NCBI GenBank assembly: GCA_027486755.1
Contig: JAIXOM010000041.1
Location: 115,973 to 179,972, forward strand
Reading direction: 5' to 3'
DNA from: Comamonadaceae bacterium
Lineage (GTDB): Bacteria > Pseudomonadota > Gammaproteobacteria > Burkholderiales > Burkholderiaceae_C
DNA: 64,000 nucleotides
How positions within the stretch are numbered: position 1 is the first letter of the stretch; every line of letters starts with the position of its first letter. Below, in pieces: positions 16,531 to 24,782 of this stretch. Made by a program: the position numbers and the translations under genes. The notes under the pieces were generated by a model. That model saw only the letters and a list, made by a program, of their open reading frames with translations. It made no database searches and had not been told where the DNA came from.

Positions 16531-17292
16531 TCAGGTGCCGAGCTTGAGCATCGATGCCCCTTGCTCGTCGCCTGTTTTGCTTTCCTTGATGATGCGCACC
16601 TGCTGCTCGAAGCTGCGGGACTGGTCCATCAGCTTGATCATCAATTCCATGGCATTGACATTGCTGCCTTCGAGGGCCTTGGAGGTCAGCGAAGGACGCT
16701 GCGTGCCATTGGTGATGTCAGCACCCTCGCTGCCGATCACCTGAAACAGGCCGTCTGCTCGGCGCTCGAGCTGGACCTGGCTGGCGTCGCGCATCATGAT
16801 GCGGCCCACCTGCACGCCGGGGTCGGCCATCTGCGCTTCGCTGACCGCAAAGATGGTGCCGTCCGGATTCACATAGACCTTGCTGCCCGAGGGCACGGTG
16901 ACGGGCTGGCCATCCTCGCCGCGCACCACATAGCCCGAACCATTTTGTAAAACGCCCGTGCTGGTGACTTGTAAATCGCCGCGCCGGGTGAAGGCCAGCT
17001 TGCCATCGCGGGTGCTGACCCCCAACACGGTTTGGTCGTTCAGGGACACGTCCAGATCTCGCCCGGTGACCATCACCGTGCCCGGACGCATCTTGACGAT
17101 GTCCGAGCTGACGGCCTGCGGCTGCAGACGCGTTTCCAGCCCAGGGCCTTCGACCTTGATGGCGCGCATGGCCACGTCGTAGCTGCGCTTGAAGCCGGGC
17201 GTGGAGACGTTGGCCAGCTCGTTGGCGGTCACTTGGCGCGAGAGCCGCTGCTCGTTGATCGCAGCGACCGCGTTGAAGGCTAGACGGTCCAT
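16531..17292 (-). CDS. flgF: Flagellar proximal rod protein FlgF
   Basis: This 253-residue protein starts MDRLAFNAVAAINEQRLSRQ, with the rod motif NELANVSTPGFKRSYDVAM. The FlgF-type C-terminus is NAMELMIKLMDQSRSFEQQV. It belongs to the FlgE/F/G family and sits between hook and distal-rod genes, the usual place for flgF. Length is typical. Confidence 0.95.
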   Translation of the reverse strand: MDRLAFNAVAAINEQRLSRQVTANELANVSTPGFKRSYDVAMRAIKVEGPGLETRLQPQAVSSDIVKMRPGTVMVTGRDLDVSLNDQTVLGVSTRDGKLAFTRRGDLQVTSTGVLQNGSGYVVRGEDGQPVTVPSGSKVYVNPDGTIFAVSEAQMADPGVQVGRIMMRDASQVQLERRADGLFQVIGSEGADITNGTQRPSLTSKALEGSNVNAMELMIKLMDQSRSFEQQVRIIKESKTGDEQGASMLKLGT

Positions 17293-17338
17293 GTCTCAAG
17301 TTCCTGTGGGTGGTGCCGATATACCGATTAAGGTAAGG

Positions 17339-20140
17339 TCAGCCGCGGATATTGATGATGGCCTGAGTCATCGTCGTCGAGGTTTCGATGGCCTTGGCGT
17401 TGGCCTGGAAGTTACGCTGGGCGGTGATCAGATCCACCAACTCCTGCGTCAGGTCCACGTTCGAGCGCTCGGTAGCGCCGGCGCGAATCGTGCCGAAGCC
17501 TGCGGTACCGGCGGTGCCCAGAATCGGCTTGCCCGATGCCGCAGAGGCCAGGAAGCTGGAGTCACCGGCCTGCCTCAGACCGGCCGGGCTGGAGAAGTTG
17601 ACCAGCAGGATCTTGGCCAGCGACTTTTGTGTGCCGTTGGAATACGAGGCGCTGACCAGGCCGTCGTTGGCAATCGTCACGCCCACCAGGTCGCCCTCGG
17701 GGGCGCCGTCTTGAGACTGCGACAGCACGGCAAACGGTGAAGAGAACTGCGTCGAGGCCGAGTAGTCGATATTGATCGTCAAAGCGCCCTTACCGCCTGC
17801 CAGATACACCGTCTCCAACTGCGTACCGCCCATAGGGGAAACCAGCTTGCCGCCGGTATCAAAGGTCAGCTCGCCCTTGTCCAGGAAAATCGGCGACCAG
17901 GCTGGCAGACCGGTAAAGCCGTCACCGTTGGTGGTCTCCTTGCCGTCGCTGTCGATGTACTTGGGCACCATCTGGCTGCCCACCAGATCGGCGTGCTGCG
18001 TGGGCTTGATCCAAGTCGATGTCCTGCCGCGGCCGGCCTCGACCTGCTCCAGACCCCAGGTGGGCTGGCCGGAAATCTTGATGAAGGACTCCGAGGATGT
18101 GGTGCCGGAGGTGAAGACGAAGCGATTACGCGCATAGTCGTAGCCCACCTCAACCCCGTTGACCGTCTCGGGGATCAGATTGATGTTCTCAGCATTGTTG
18201 GCCATCGAGTTGATGCCCTTTTGCAGCGCAGCTGCAAAAGACTCCACCGAATAGTCGTTGCCGGTAGGAATGACCACCGTTCCCTTGACGCCGTCGACAG
18301 TGACCACGAACTTGTTGTTGGTGTTGTCGACCGCAAAGTTGTTGGTCACATTGATGGTGGGCGTGCCGCCGTAGGCCATCGCGGGGGTCGACTCGATACC
18401 GCGCAAGGCGGTGGCCGAGGTACTGACCTCAGAATCCTTGAAGCCAAACAATTTCTCGCCCAGCGAGGCGGCATTGGCACCGGTGGTACTGTCCAGCGTC
18501 ATCTTGATGCTGGCATCGTCGCCGGTCGTGCCAGACTTCACAGCGAAAGTCTTGTTGCTCGCGTCATAAGTCATGCGGATGCCAAAGCGCTGCTCGTTGG
18601 GCGGACGGATCATGGCGCCATTGGGGATGACCTGCAGGGTGTTGGAGCCGTCATCAGCCATCTCGACCGGGGTGGTGCCCAGGCCGAACACCTCGTTGCG
18701 ACCGGTGCTGCCCTGAGCGATGCTCACGGTAGCCGTGCCGTCGGAAAACTTGAAGGTGCGTGCGTTGTGGTCGCGGGTGACCACCAGGGTGTTGGTGCCA
18801 GTGGACACACCGCCTTTGAGGTCCAGGTTGCGGTCCATCGCGTTTTGCATGGCGACCCGCACCTGCCGGGTGGTCAATTGGGTCCAGTCTATGGTCGCAT
18901 CGGTCAGGCCAAAGTCTGCAGCGGTCAGCGTGATGCCGATGGCCTTGGGGGCGCCTGCGGTATCCACGACACGACTGGTGCGCAGCGTCAGCTCGCGGTT
19001 GGCTGGCGCGCTGAGGTTGAAGTAAGACTCGTCACCAAAGGAGCGATTGAGGTAGTTGGTGACTTCCTTGGCGATCTGGTTACCGGTCATCTTCATATCG
19101 ATGTCGGCCAGATAACTCAGGTCGACTTTCACCGGGTTGTCCGATCCATCAATATCGACGGTAAATGCCTGAGCCAACATGGCTCTGTTCGCGGCCGAGG
19201 CAGTGGCCCAGTCCTTGAAGTTGATGCCGTTGGTCAGGTCAAACTGCTGGGTATCAATCGGCTCGGTGCTGGAGACGGTGGCCGGCTGGGAGGGGCGCAC
19301 ATCGGTGAGTTCGTCCAGGGAAATCAGCTGCGTCTTGGCGGTGGTGATCTCGTCTTTGACCTCGTTGAAGGGCTTGATCTGGCCGTACTGGTTGACGAAC
19401 AGCTTCTCGCCGCCCACATCAGTCGCTTGCACCAGCGAGGCATTGACCTGGTCATCGCCCACAAACACAAAGGTCTGCCACTTGTTGAAGGGGCTGTTCT
19501 GGTTGGCATTGGCAGTCTTGACGTAGTACACCGTGGCCAGGTAACCGTTACCACCGTTGTCATAGACGGTCATGGCCGTGCTCTTGTTGTAGGTGGCAGG
19601 GTTGGCACGGTTGAAAGGATCGGTCACCACCTGCGCGTCGGCTGGAAAGTTCAGGCCCAGCTGAACCACCGAGGTCTGCTTGGCTTCGCCCGAGGTCTTC
19701 TGGGGAATGGTCAGCACCACCCGTTCGTTCACATTGGCGCTGCCGGTGGAGTCCACCGTCGCCGCCATCAAGCGCTGACCGGCCGAATTGACCACGTTGA
19801 ACTGCTCGTTGAGCATGAAGGAGCCGTTGCGGGTGTAGATGTCCTGCAGACCATCGGCCGACTTGAGTGGAAAGAAGCCGTCACCGGTGATCGCCAGGTC
19901 CAGCGCGTTCGACGAGAAGGACACATTGCCCTGGCTAAATTCCTGGCTGACCTGCTTGAGCGCCACACCCTGACCGACGGTAGACGATGCTTTTTGCAGC
20001 GGCGAGGTGGCAAAAATATCGCCGAAGTCAGCACGCGAGCGCTTGAAACCGGTGGTGCCCACGTTGGCGATGTTGTTGCTGGTCACCGCCAGCTGGGCGG
20101 TGGCCGAATTCAGACCCGTGAGCGAGGTGTAAAAGGACAT
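17339..20140 (-). CDS. flgE: Flagellar hook protein FlgE, enlarged
   Basis: At 933 residues this is about twice the usual FlgE length of ~400. The N-terminus (MSFYTSLTGLNSATAQLAVT, then NNIANVGTTGFKRSRADFGD) and C-terminus (LVDLITAQRNFQANAKAIET) are canonical. The extra sequence lies in the central D2/D3 region (about 200-750). It is Thr/Asn-rich, contains segments such as ATIDWTQLTTRQVRVAMQNA, and has no frameshift. It polymerises into the universal-joint hook after export. Long FlgE variants are known in several bacteria, so this is a lineage feature rather than an error. Confidence 0.95.
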   Translation of the reverse strand: MSFYTSLTGLNSATAQLAVTSNNIANVGTTGFKRSRADFGDIFATSPLQKASSTVGQGVALKQVSQEFSQGNVSFSSNALDLAITGDGFFPLKSADGLQDIYTRNGSFMLNEQFNVVNSAGQRLMAATVDSTGSANVNERVVLTIPQKTSGEAKQTSVVQLGLNFPADAQVVTDPFNRANPATYNKSTAMTVYDNGGNGYLATVYYVKTANANQNSPFNKWQTFVFVGDDQVNASLVQATDVGGEKLFVNQYGQIKPFNEVKDEITTAKTQLISLDELTDVRPSQPATVSSTEPIDTQQFDLTNGINFKDWATASAANRAMLAQAFTVDIDGSDNPVKVDLSYLADIDMKMTGNQIAKEVTNYLNRSFGDESYFNLSAPANRELTLRTSRVVDTAGAPKAIGITLTAADFGLTDATIDWTQLTTRQVRVAMQNAMDRNLDLKGGVSTGTNTLVVTRDHNARTFKFSDGTATVSIAQGSTGRNEVFGLGTTPVEMADDGSNTLQVIPNGAMIRPPNEQRFGIRMTYDASNKTFAVKSGTTGDDASIKMTLDSTTGANAASLGEKLFGFKDSEVSTSATALRGIESTPAMAYGGTPTINVTNNFAVDNTNNKFVVTVDGVKGTVVIPTGNDYSVESFAAALQKGINSMANNAENINLIPETVNGVEVGYDYARNRFVFTSGTTSSESFIKISGQPTWGLEQVEAGRGRTSTWIKPTQHADLVGSQMVPKYIDSDGKETTNGDGFTGLPAWSPIFLDKGELTFDTGGKLVSPMGGTQLETVYLAGGKGALTINIDYSASTQFSSPFAVLSQSQDGAPEGDLVGVTIANDGLVSASYSNGTQKSLAKILLVNFSSPAGLRQAGDSSFLASAASGKPILGTAGTAGFGTIRAGATERSNVDLTQELVDLITAQRNFQANAKAIETSTTMTQAIINIRG

Positions 20141-20185
20141 GTGCTACTCCTGAAGACCGGATAAATAAATTGAAAGTTGGGCCGA

Positions 20186-20908
20186 TCAGCCGCCGATGCG
20201 TTTGACGTCGGCCAGCTTGAGGGTCTGGCCGCCCTGAACCTGAACCAGCATCTCGCCGGAGGCGTCTTGGCTGATGCTGCGGATGGTCGACAGCGTGCTG
20301 ACCGTGGGCGAAAGGTTCTTACCCTGAGCCACCGCGGTGACACGGAAACGGTAGGCGCCGTCGGGCTGGCTCTGGCCGTTGATGTCCTGGCCTTCCCAGC
20401 TAAATTGCAGACTACCGGCTTGCTGGGGACCCAAAATTTGTTGGTACACCGGCTGGCCGGAGCCATTGAGCACGTCAATTTGCAAGCCTTGAGCGCCATT
20501 GGGCAGATCGATGCTGGCCTGCACCGGTTGGCCCGCCTTGAGCTCAAACGCGTTGCCCGGAACCACCACGCTCTTGCCGATCAGGGCAGCGCCCGACATC
20601 ATGCGGTCGCCCTGCAGCGAGGCTGTCAGCGCAGTCAGCTGGGTGGCCATATTGGTGGTCGCCTCCAGCTGCGAGAACTGCGCCAGCTGAGCCACAAAGG
20701 CCTCGTTCTTGGTCGGATCCAGCGGGTTCTGGTTTTGCAGCTGCGTGGTGAACAGCTTGAGAAAGTCCTGCTGGTTGGCCGTCGTGTTGTTGACCTTGGG
20801 CTTGGCCAACTCCTGCTCGTAGCTCTTGATGCCCGCAGGCATCTTGCTCGCGGCAGCCGACTTCGGGTTGATCGACGCAGCGTTGGTGTAAAGGGCGGTG
20901 GTGGCCAT
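20186..20908 (-). CDS. flgD: Flagellar hook-capping protein FlgD
   Basis: This 240-residue protein has the FlgD core QQDFLKLFTTQLQNQNPLDP (about 46-65) followed by KNEAFVAQLAQFSQLEATTN. A C-terminal FlgD Ig-like/tudor region includes SWEGQDINGQSQPDGAYRFR. It is the scaffold on which FlgE subunits assemble and is lost from the mature hook. It lies 45 bp upstream of flgE, in the usual order. Confidence 0.96.
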   Translation of the reverse strand: MATTALYTNAASINPKSAAASKMPAGIKSYEQELAKPKVNNTTANQQDFLKLFTTQLQNQNPLDPTKNEAFVAQLAQFSQLEATTNMATQLTALTASLQGDRMMSGAALIGKSVVVPGNAFELKAGQPVQASIDLPNGAQGLQIDVLNGSGQPVYQQILGPQQAGSLQFSWEGQDINGQSQPDGAYRFRVTAVAQGKNLSPTVSTLSTIRSISQDASGEMLVQVQGGQTLKLADVKRIGG

Positions 20909-20923
20909 GAAAAATCAGCTCCT

Positions 20924-21358
20924 TTAGCTGCGGGTGATGTCGATGGTGCGCATCAGAAGCTGGCGGGTGGTGTTGATCACCTCCACGTTGTTCGCATAGG
21001 AGCGCGAGGCAGCCATCATCTCGACCATCTCGGTCATCTCATTGACGTTGGACAGGTAGACAAAGCCATCCTTGTCGGCCAGCGGATTGCCCGGATCGGA
21101 CATGCGCCGCACCGGCGAAGGGTCATCCACCAGCGCATCGATCCTGACCCCACCTTGGTAGGTCTGGTCCTTGGGCAGCTGATTCTGGTTTTGCTCTTCC
21201 ATCACCGCCTTGAAGACAGTGCGCTTGCCCCGATAGGCCTCTTTCTCGCTGCCGGCCACTGTGCTGGCGTTGGCCAGGTTGGAGGCCGTCGCGTTCATGC
21301 GGGCCATTTGGGCGTTGAGGGCCGAGCCTGCGATGCCGAAAATATTGTCGATAGGCAT
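20924..21358 (-). CDS. flgC: Flagellar proximal rod protein FlgC
   Basis: This 144-residue protein starts MPIDNIFGIAGSALNAQMAR, with the rod motif NATASNLANASTVAGSEKEA. The C-terminus VNEMTEMVEMMAASRSYANN is typical. It forms the proximal rod together with FlgB. It is closely linked to flgB (6 bp) and flgD (15 bp). Confidence 0.96.
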   Translation of the reverse strand: MPIDNIFGIAGSALNAQMARMNATASNLANASTVAGSEKEAYRGKRTVFKAVMEEQNQNQLPKDQTYQGGVRIDALVDDPSPVRRMSDPGNPLADKDGFVYLSNVNEMTEMVEMMAASRSYANNVEVINTTRQLLMRTIDITRS

Positions 21359-21364
21359 GGTGGT

Positions 21365-21751
21365 TTACTCCCCCTTGAGGGCTTTGCGTATGGAACTGAC
21401 CCGCTGCTCAAGAAACTGCAGCGTGGCCTGGTAGTCAGCGGCCGCCTTACCGTACTGGGCCTGCTCTATATTGAGTTCAACCGTGTTGCCGTCGAAGGCC
21501 ACGTTGAAAGGAATGCGGTAACGCATGCCGCCCTCCTCTGCTGGCGGGGCAGCGTTATCGACATGCCCCTTCTGGGTGGCCAGCAAAGGCTCGTGTTTGG
21601 CGTTGCTCAGGACCGTGCGGAAATCAATGTCTCGGGCCTTGAAATGCGGGGTATCGGCATTGGCGATGTTGCGCGCGAGCACCTCCATGCGGCGGCTGCG
21701 AACATCCAGCGCCCGAGCATGCACGTCGACGGCTTTATCAATGAAGTTCAT
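21365..21751 (-). CDS. flgB: Flagellar proximal rod protein FlgB
   Basis: This 128-residue protein has the motif NIANADTPHFKARDIDFRTV (about 30-49) and a C-terminus with YGKAAADYQATLQFLEQRVS. It is the first gene of the flgB-L operon (about 12.7 kb), preceded by a near-perfect sigma-54 promoter. It forms the most proximal rod segment. Confidence 0.96.
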   Translation of the reverse strand: MNFIDKAVDVHARALDVRSRRMEVLARNIANADTPHFKARDIDFRTVLSNAKHEPLLATQKGHVDNAAPPAEEGGMRYRIPFNVAFDGNTVELNIEQAQYGKAAADYQATLQFLEQRVSSIRKALKGE

Positions 21752-21836
21752 GGCCTCAAAGTCCTCTCAGTGATCGCAACATCTGCCGGTTTCCCGACAA
21801 CCCGACCGAACGCATGTTCGGCCTCCGGGTCTTGAC

Positions 21837-21852
21837 CGCAAAACCCGTGCCA
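21837..21852 (-). promoter_or_regulatory. Sigma-54 promoter of the flgB operon
   Basis: Minus strand TGGCACG-GGTT-TTGCG is an almost perfect -24/-12 element. GG is at 21851-21850 and GC at 21839-21838, with the exact 10-bp spacing. The start near 21826 gives a ~75-nt leader to flgB. The FleQ-like activator at 28651 is the obvious candidate regulator. Confidence 0.82.
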
Positions 21853-21977
21853 TCGGTTTTCCGCCATCAAAGCTGGCTCAGAAGGCTCAAAGCGGCAAGG
21901 CCAACCCTTGCCGGCGGCAAGCGGCGGCAATACCTTGCCGGCCCTAGCTTCGAGCCCGGTGATATATCCGCAGCCAA

Positions 21978-22015
21978 ATCGCGCCGGGGCGGCGCTCCTA
22001 CAAAGAGGCCTCCCC
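21978..22015. repeat. Palindromic intergenic element B (REP/BIME-like)
   Basis: Positions 21978-22009 are an exact 32-bp inverted copy of 29802-29833 in element C. The core is CGCCGGGGCGGCG. It sits in the flgB-flgA divergent gap (21752-22130). That gap also has TTGCCGGC-type short inverted repeats at 21907-21942 and the two sigma-54 promoters. No gene is seen there. Confidence 0.75.
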
Positions 22016-22052
22016 CGCAATTGAAGATGGACCAAAGTTGCTGACGGCTTGG

Positions 22053-22069
22053 TTGGTCTTGTTTTTGCT
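22053..22069 (+). promoter_or_regulatory. Sigma-54 promoter of flgA
   Basis: TTGGTCTTG-TTT-TTGCT has GG (22055-22056) and GC (22067-22068) 10 bp apart and a full TTGCT -12 box. The CACG part of the -24 box is degenerate. The predicted start near 22080 leaves about 50 nt to the flgA ATG. Confidence 0.55.
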
Positions 22070-22130
22070 CAAGCCTATGGCAGCGGGATGCTGATGTCGG
22101 GATCCCAACACACTTATTGAAGAGCCCACC

Positions 22131-23072
22131 ATGACCCCAACAGCGATTTCCGAACTCGGCGACGCCCCTCGCATGGCGCGTGCCGCTGCCTGTCAGGCGC
22201 TGGCCGGACTCTGCGCCTTGGCCGCCGTGGCCGCGATCTGCATGAGCCCGCCGGCCTATGCCCAGGCAGGCGCTGTAGCCAGGCCGGCTCAGGCCATGCC
22301 CGCGGCCACAGTCACAGTGGCCGCCCTGCAAACGCCAGCCTCGGCCATCAGCAGCACGGCCGCCGCCGCCCCACGCAGCTTCAGCCATGAGCAGTTGTTT
22401 TCGCTGACCCGGGCCTGGGTTGAAAAAGACCAGCAAGTGCCGGCCGATCAGGTACAGATAGCCCCCCTGGACAGCCGGGTGCGCATTGCCGATTGCGGCG
22501 CGCCCCTGCAGTTTGACTACCCCTTCAGCTCATCCCGGGAAACCGTGCGGGTGCGCTGCAGCCAGCCCGCAGCCTGGCAGCTGTTTTTGCGCCTGACCGG
22601 CCCCATCGCTGCGCAGCCTGTGGGCCAGACCCCCATCAACCCCAACCTGCCGGTCCGGGCCACCGCACCAGTGACCGCCCAGGCGCCGTCCAAGACGGTG
22701 GTGGTGACCCGCCAGTTGCTGCAGCGCGGCACCGAGCTGAACGCCAGCATGCTCGAGGAAGTTCAGCGTCCCGTCATGGGACTCGATCCGCTGGCCATTT
22801 CCTCACTCAAGGACGTGGTCCGGGCCGAGGTGGTTCGAGACATCCCAGCCGGCACAGTGTTGCGCAGTTACGACATAAAGCGCAGTTTGATGGTGAAGCG
22901 GGGCCAGTCCGCGCTGCTAACGGTCGGCCAGGGCGCAGGTTTTCAGGTCACCGTCCGGGTGGAAGCCGAACAAGATGGCTATTTGGGCGAACAAATTCGC
23001 TTGAAAAATTCCGACTCGGGTCGATTGATATCGGGTGTGGTAACCGGGCCCAACACGCTCAAGGGACTTTAA
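22131..23072 (+). CDS. flgA: P-ring assembly chaperone FlgA
   Basis: This 313-residue protein has a long N-terminal hydrophobic leader ending PPAYAQA and is exported to the periplasm. The C-terminal SAF-type FlgA domain (about 180-310) shows VVVTRQLLQRGTELNASMLE, IPAGTVLRSYDIKRSLMVKR and GYLGEQIRLKNSDSGRLISG, all typical. It chaperones FlgI for P-ring formation. It is divergent from flgB, with flgM 98 bp downstream under its own sigma-28 promoter. Confidence 0.94.
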   Translation: MTPTAISELGDAPRMARAAACQALAGLCALAAVAAICMSPPAYAQAGAVARPAQAMPAATVTVAALQTPASAISSTAAAAPRSFSHEQLFSLTRAWVEKDQQVPADQVQIAPLDSRVRIADCGAPLQFDYPFSSSRETVRVRCSQPAAWQLFLRLTGPIAAQPVGQTPINPNLPVRATAPVTAQAPSKTVVVTRQLLQRGTELNASMLEEVQRPVMGLDPLAISSLKDVVRAEVVRDIPAGTVLRSYDIKRSLMVKRGQSALLTVGQGAGFQVTVRVEAEQDGYLGEQIRLKNSDSGRLISGVVTGPNTLKGL

Positions 23073-23092
23073 AATCTTTTTGTGTTGAGCCC

Positions 23093-23119
23093 TCAAGTTC
23101 CCGACGCAGCGTCCGATAC
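23093..23119 (+). promoter_or_regulatory. Sigma-28 promoter of flgMN
   Basis: TCAAGTT (from 23093), 15-bp spacer after TCAA, -10 TCCGATAC at 23112-23119. The start near 23126 lies ~45 nt before flgM. It would feed back on sigma-28, because FlgM is its anti-sigma factor. Confidence 0.7.
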
Positions 23120-23170
23120 TACAGGCGTAGAAGGGCCAAATCGGGTCCAACAGCAGAAAGAGAGCCTCTT

Positions 23171-23497
23171 ATGACCGATGCAATTTCACAGTATGGAAGA
23201 CCGAATCCCTCGGACAACGCTGTACGTGGCAATGCCGATAAGGTCAGCAAGAAGGCGGGGTCGGCCCCGAGCGTTCTGTCGTCCTCTGCGGAAGGCAGCG
23301 CGAAAAGCTCGGCCAGCAGCCCAGGAGCAGATTCTGTGTCTTTGAGCAACGTGACCCAAAAAGCCATGGCTGAGCCCGACTTTGACCGCGCCAAGGTCGA
23401 AGCCATCAAGCAGGCCATTTCCCAAGGCCAATACCCGCTCGATCCCAAGCGTATCGCCGAGAGCTTCATGGCGGTCGAGCGCATGATCCGTGAGTGA
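23171..23497 (+). CDS. flgM: Anti-sigma-28 factor FlgM
   Basis: This 108-residue protein has a disordered Ser/Ala/Gly-rich N-terminal half. The conserved C-terminal sigma-28-binding region (about 50-108) reads FDRAKVEAIKQAISQGQYPL, then DPKRIAESFMAVERM. It sequesters sigma-28 until it is secreted through the finished hook-basal body. It overlaps flgN by 8 bp. Confidence 0.95.
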   Translation: MTDAISQYGRPNPSDNAVRGNADKVSKKAGSAPSVLSSSAEGSAKSSASSPGADSVSLSNVTQKAMAEPDFDRAKVEAIKQAISQGQYPLDPKRIAESFMAVERMIRE

Positions 23498-23885
23498 AAA
23501 CACGCCCGCGAGCCGCCTTCTGACGCTCGCGCATGAGCTCGAGCAGATCATGGAGCAGGAATTCCAGTCCCTGCAGGCTCAAAAACTCGACATCTTCGAA
23601 AGTCTGCAGCCGGGCAAAACACAGTTGCTGGCCGAATTGGCCCGCCTGTGCCCGCCTGCCGATGAATTGCAAGCCCAGCCGGCGTGGGCTGATCTGCGCG
23701 AAAGCCTGTTGCGCGGGCGCGATGCCCACCGGCGCAACGCGGTCTTGATCGAGCGCAAGCTCGAAGCCATACGCGGGGCTTTGACCAGCCTGCAGGTCGG
23801 TAACCCCGCCTCCTCGGTAGATGTCTACGACAGGCTGGGCAAGGTATCGCGCTTCAACAAAGGCCGCGGCTACCAGGACGCCTGA
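23490..23885 (+). CDS. flgN: Flagellar export chaperone FlgN
   Basis: This 131-residue all-helical protein has the FlgN-type segments LAHELEQIMEQEFQSLQAQK, LLRGRDAHRRNAVLIERKLE and the C-terminal VDVYDRLGKVSRFNKGRGYQ. It is the chaperone for FlgK and FlgL. The GTG start overlaps the end of flgM. It is convergent with the SapC-family gene 60 bp away. Confidence 0.93.
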   Translation: MSENTPASRLLTLAHELEQIMEQEFQSLQAQKLDIFESLQPGKTQLLAELARLCPPADELQAQPAWADLRESLLRGRDAHRRNAVLIERKLEAIRGALTSLQVGNPASSVDVYDRLGKVSRFNKGRGYQDA

Positions 23886-23929
23886 GCCCAGCAGCCGGCT
23901 TCCCGCCCTGCCCGCTCAGACCCTTACGC

Positions 23930-23962
23930 GGCCGTTAAGAGGCCGTTACGAGGCCGTTACGG
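23930..23962. repeat. Three 11-bp tandem repeats across the sapC stop codon
   Basis: GGCCGTTAAGA, GGCCGTTACGA and GGCCGTTACGG lie head to tail. The SapC-family stop codon (23946-23948) is inside the array. Because 11 is not a multiple of 3, loss or gain of a unit would change only the last few residues. Confidence 0.7.
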
Positions 23963-24683
23963 CCGGCACTGCCGCAGCTTCGGCCGGCTTTTTCAGCCCG
24001 GCCAGACGCTCGATCTGGGCCAACGAAATCAGATGGGCGTAAATAGCGGGCAAATAGCCTTTTTGACGCACTTCGAGGAATTTCGCGTCCGAGAAATTAT
24101 TCAGACGCTCTTCATTGATGACGTAGCAGCCGGTGATGTTGCGCACCTGGTTGCCCGCATTGACCTTCATATTGAGCGGCGTCAGCAGATTGTTTTCCAC
24201 CAGAAAACGGCTGAATTGGCCGGTGATCTGGTCCATTTGCTGCAACTCGCCCAGGTAGCGTTTGACGTTTTCAATCACCTGCGTGGGCTGGCCCTGCTCG
24301 TCGAACAGCGCCGCACCTTCGGAATCGTTGAGCAGGGTGCTGGCCTCATCCACACAAACGACGAAACGGTCGGCGTCAGAGGCCTTGACCAGAGCGAAGG
24401 GGTAGCGGCGAATGATGGCGGGGATGTAGCTTGCCGCCCATTTGCCCTGCGCGTCGATGAACAGGTTCTCACCGGCCTCCAGACCGAGCAGCGCCACCGG
24501 CCGGTAACCATCACTGGCCTTGTCCTCCAGAAAAACCACCGGATAGATCGAGGCGGCGCGCGCAAACTCGTGGGTGGTCACATAGGCAATGTGAAAGCCC
24601 GAGGCAAAGCGGAAATCATCGCTGGGCCGCACCTTCTTGCCGGCATGACGCTCGGCACTGACGGGGACGACTTGTTCAAACAT
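23946..24683 (-). CDS. SapC family protein
   Basis: This 245-residue protein starts MFEQVVPVSAERHAGKKV; the ATG at 24683 has an AAGGAA ribosome site, and an in-frame start at 24722 is less likely. SapC-family marks are FARAASIYPVVFLED, LLGLEAGENLFIDAQGKWAA, YIPAIIRRYPFALVK and IYAHLISLAQIERL. The Campylobacter fetus founder sits with S-layer secretion genes, but the family's biochemical role is unknown. It has no signal peptide. A giant repeat-protein gene lies 5 kb away, but no type I secretion genes are in the window. It is downstream of the FlhB-like gene, separated by a hairpin. Confidence 0.85.
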   Translation of the reverse strand: MFEQVVPVSAERHAGKKVRPSDDFRFASGFHIAYVTTHEFARAASIYPVVFLEDKASDGYRPVALLGLEAGENLFIDAQGKWAASYIPAIIRRYPFALVKASDADRFVVCVDEASTLLNDSEGAALFDEQGQPTQVIENVKRYLGELQQMDQITGQFSRFLVENNLLTPLNMKVNAGNQVRNITGCYVINEERLNNFSDAKFLEVRQKGYLPAIYAHLISLAQIERLAGLKKPAEAAAVPAVTAS

Positions 24684-24757
24684 GGGATTCCTTGGCTGGA
24701 TGAAAGGGGCGGCATGGTCCAAAACGCATGCCCGATAGTTAGATGAACTGTAACGCA

Positions 24758-24782
24758 GCGGCCGGGCTTCGAAGCCAGCCGC
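24758..24782 (-). terminator. Hairpin directly after the FlhB-like gene
   Basis: A GCGGC...GCCGC outer stem encloses the perfect palindrome GGCTTCGAAGCC, with one mismatch pair between them. It begins at the stop codon of the FlhB-like gene. There is no U-tract; it is plausibly the end of the flgP operon or a pause before the SapC gene. Confidence 0.4.

Noticed and set aside
17993..20164. 723-codon plus-strand frame opposite flgE
   Set aside because: Antisense shadow of flgE, whose N- and C-termini are canonical. No ribosome site or homology is seen.
24723..24782. tRNA or small RNA in the gap before the SapC gene because of a strong hairpin
   Set aside because: The hairpin is short (25 nt), begins at a stop codon and has no cloverleaf arms.
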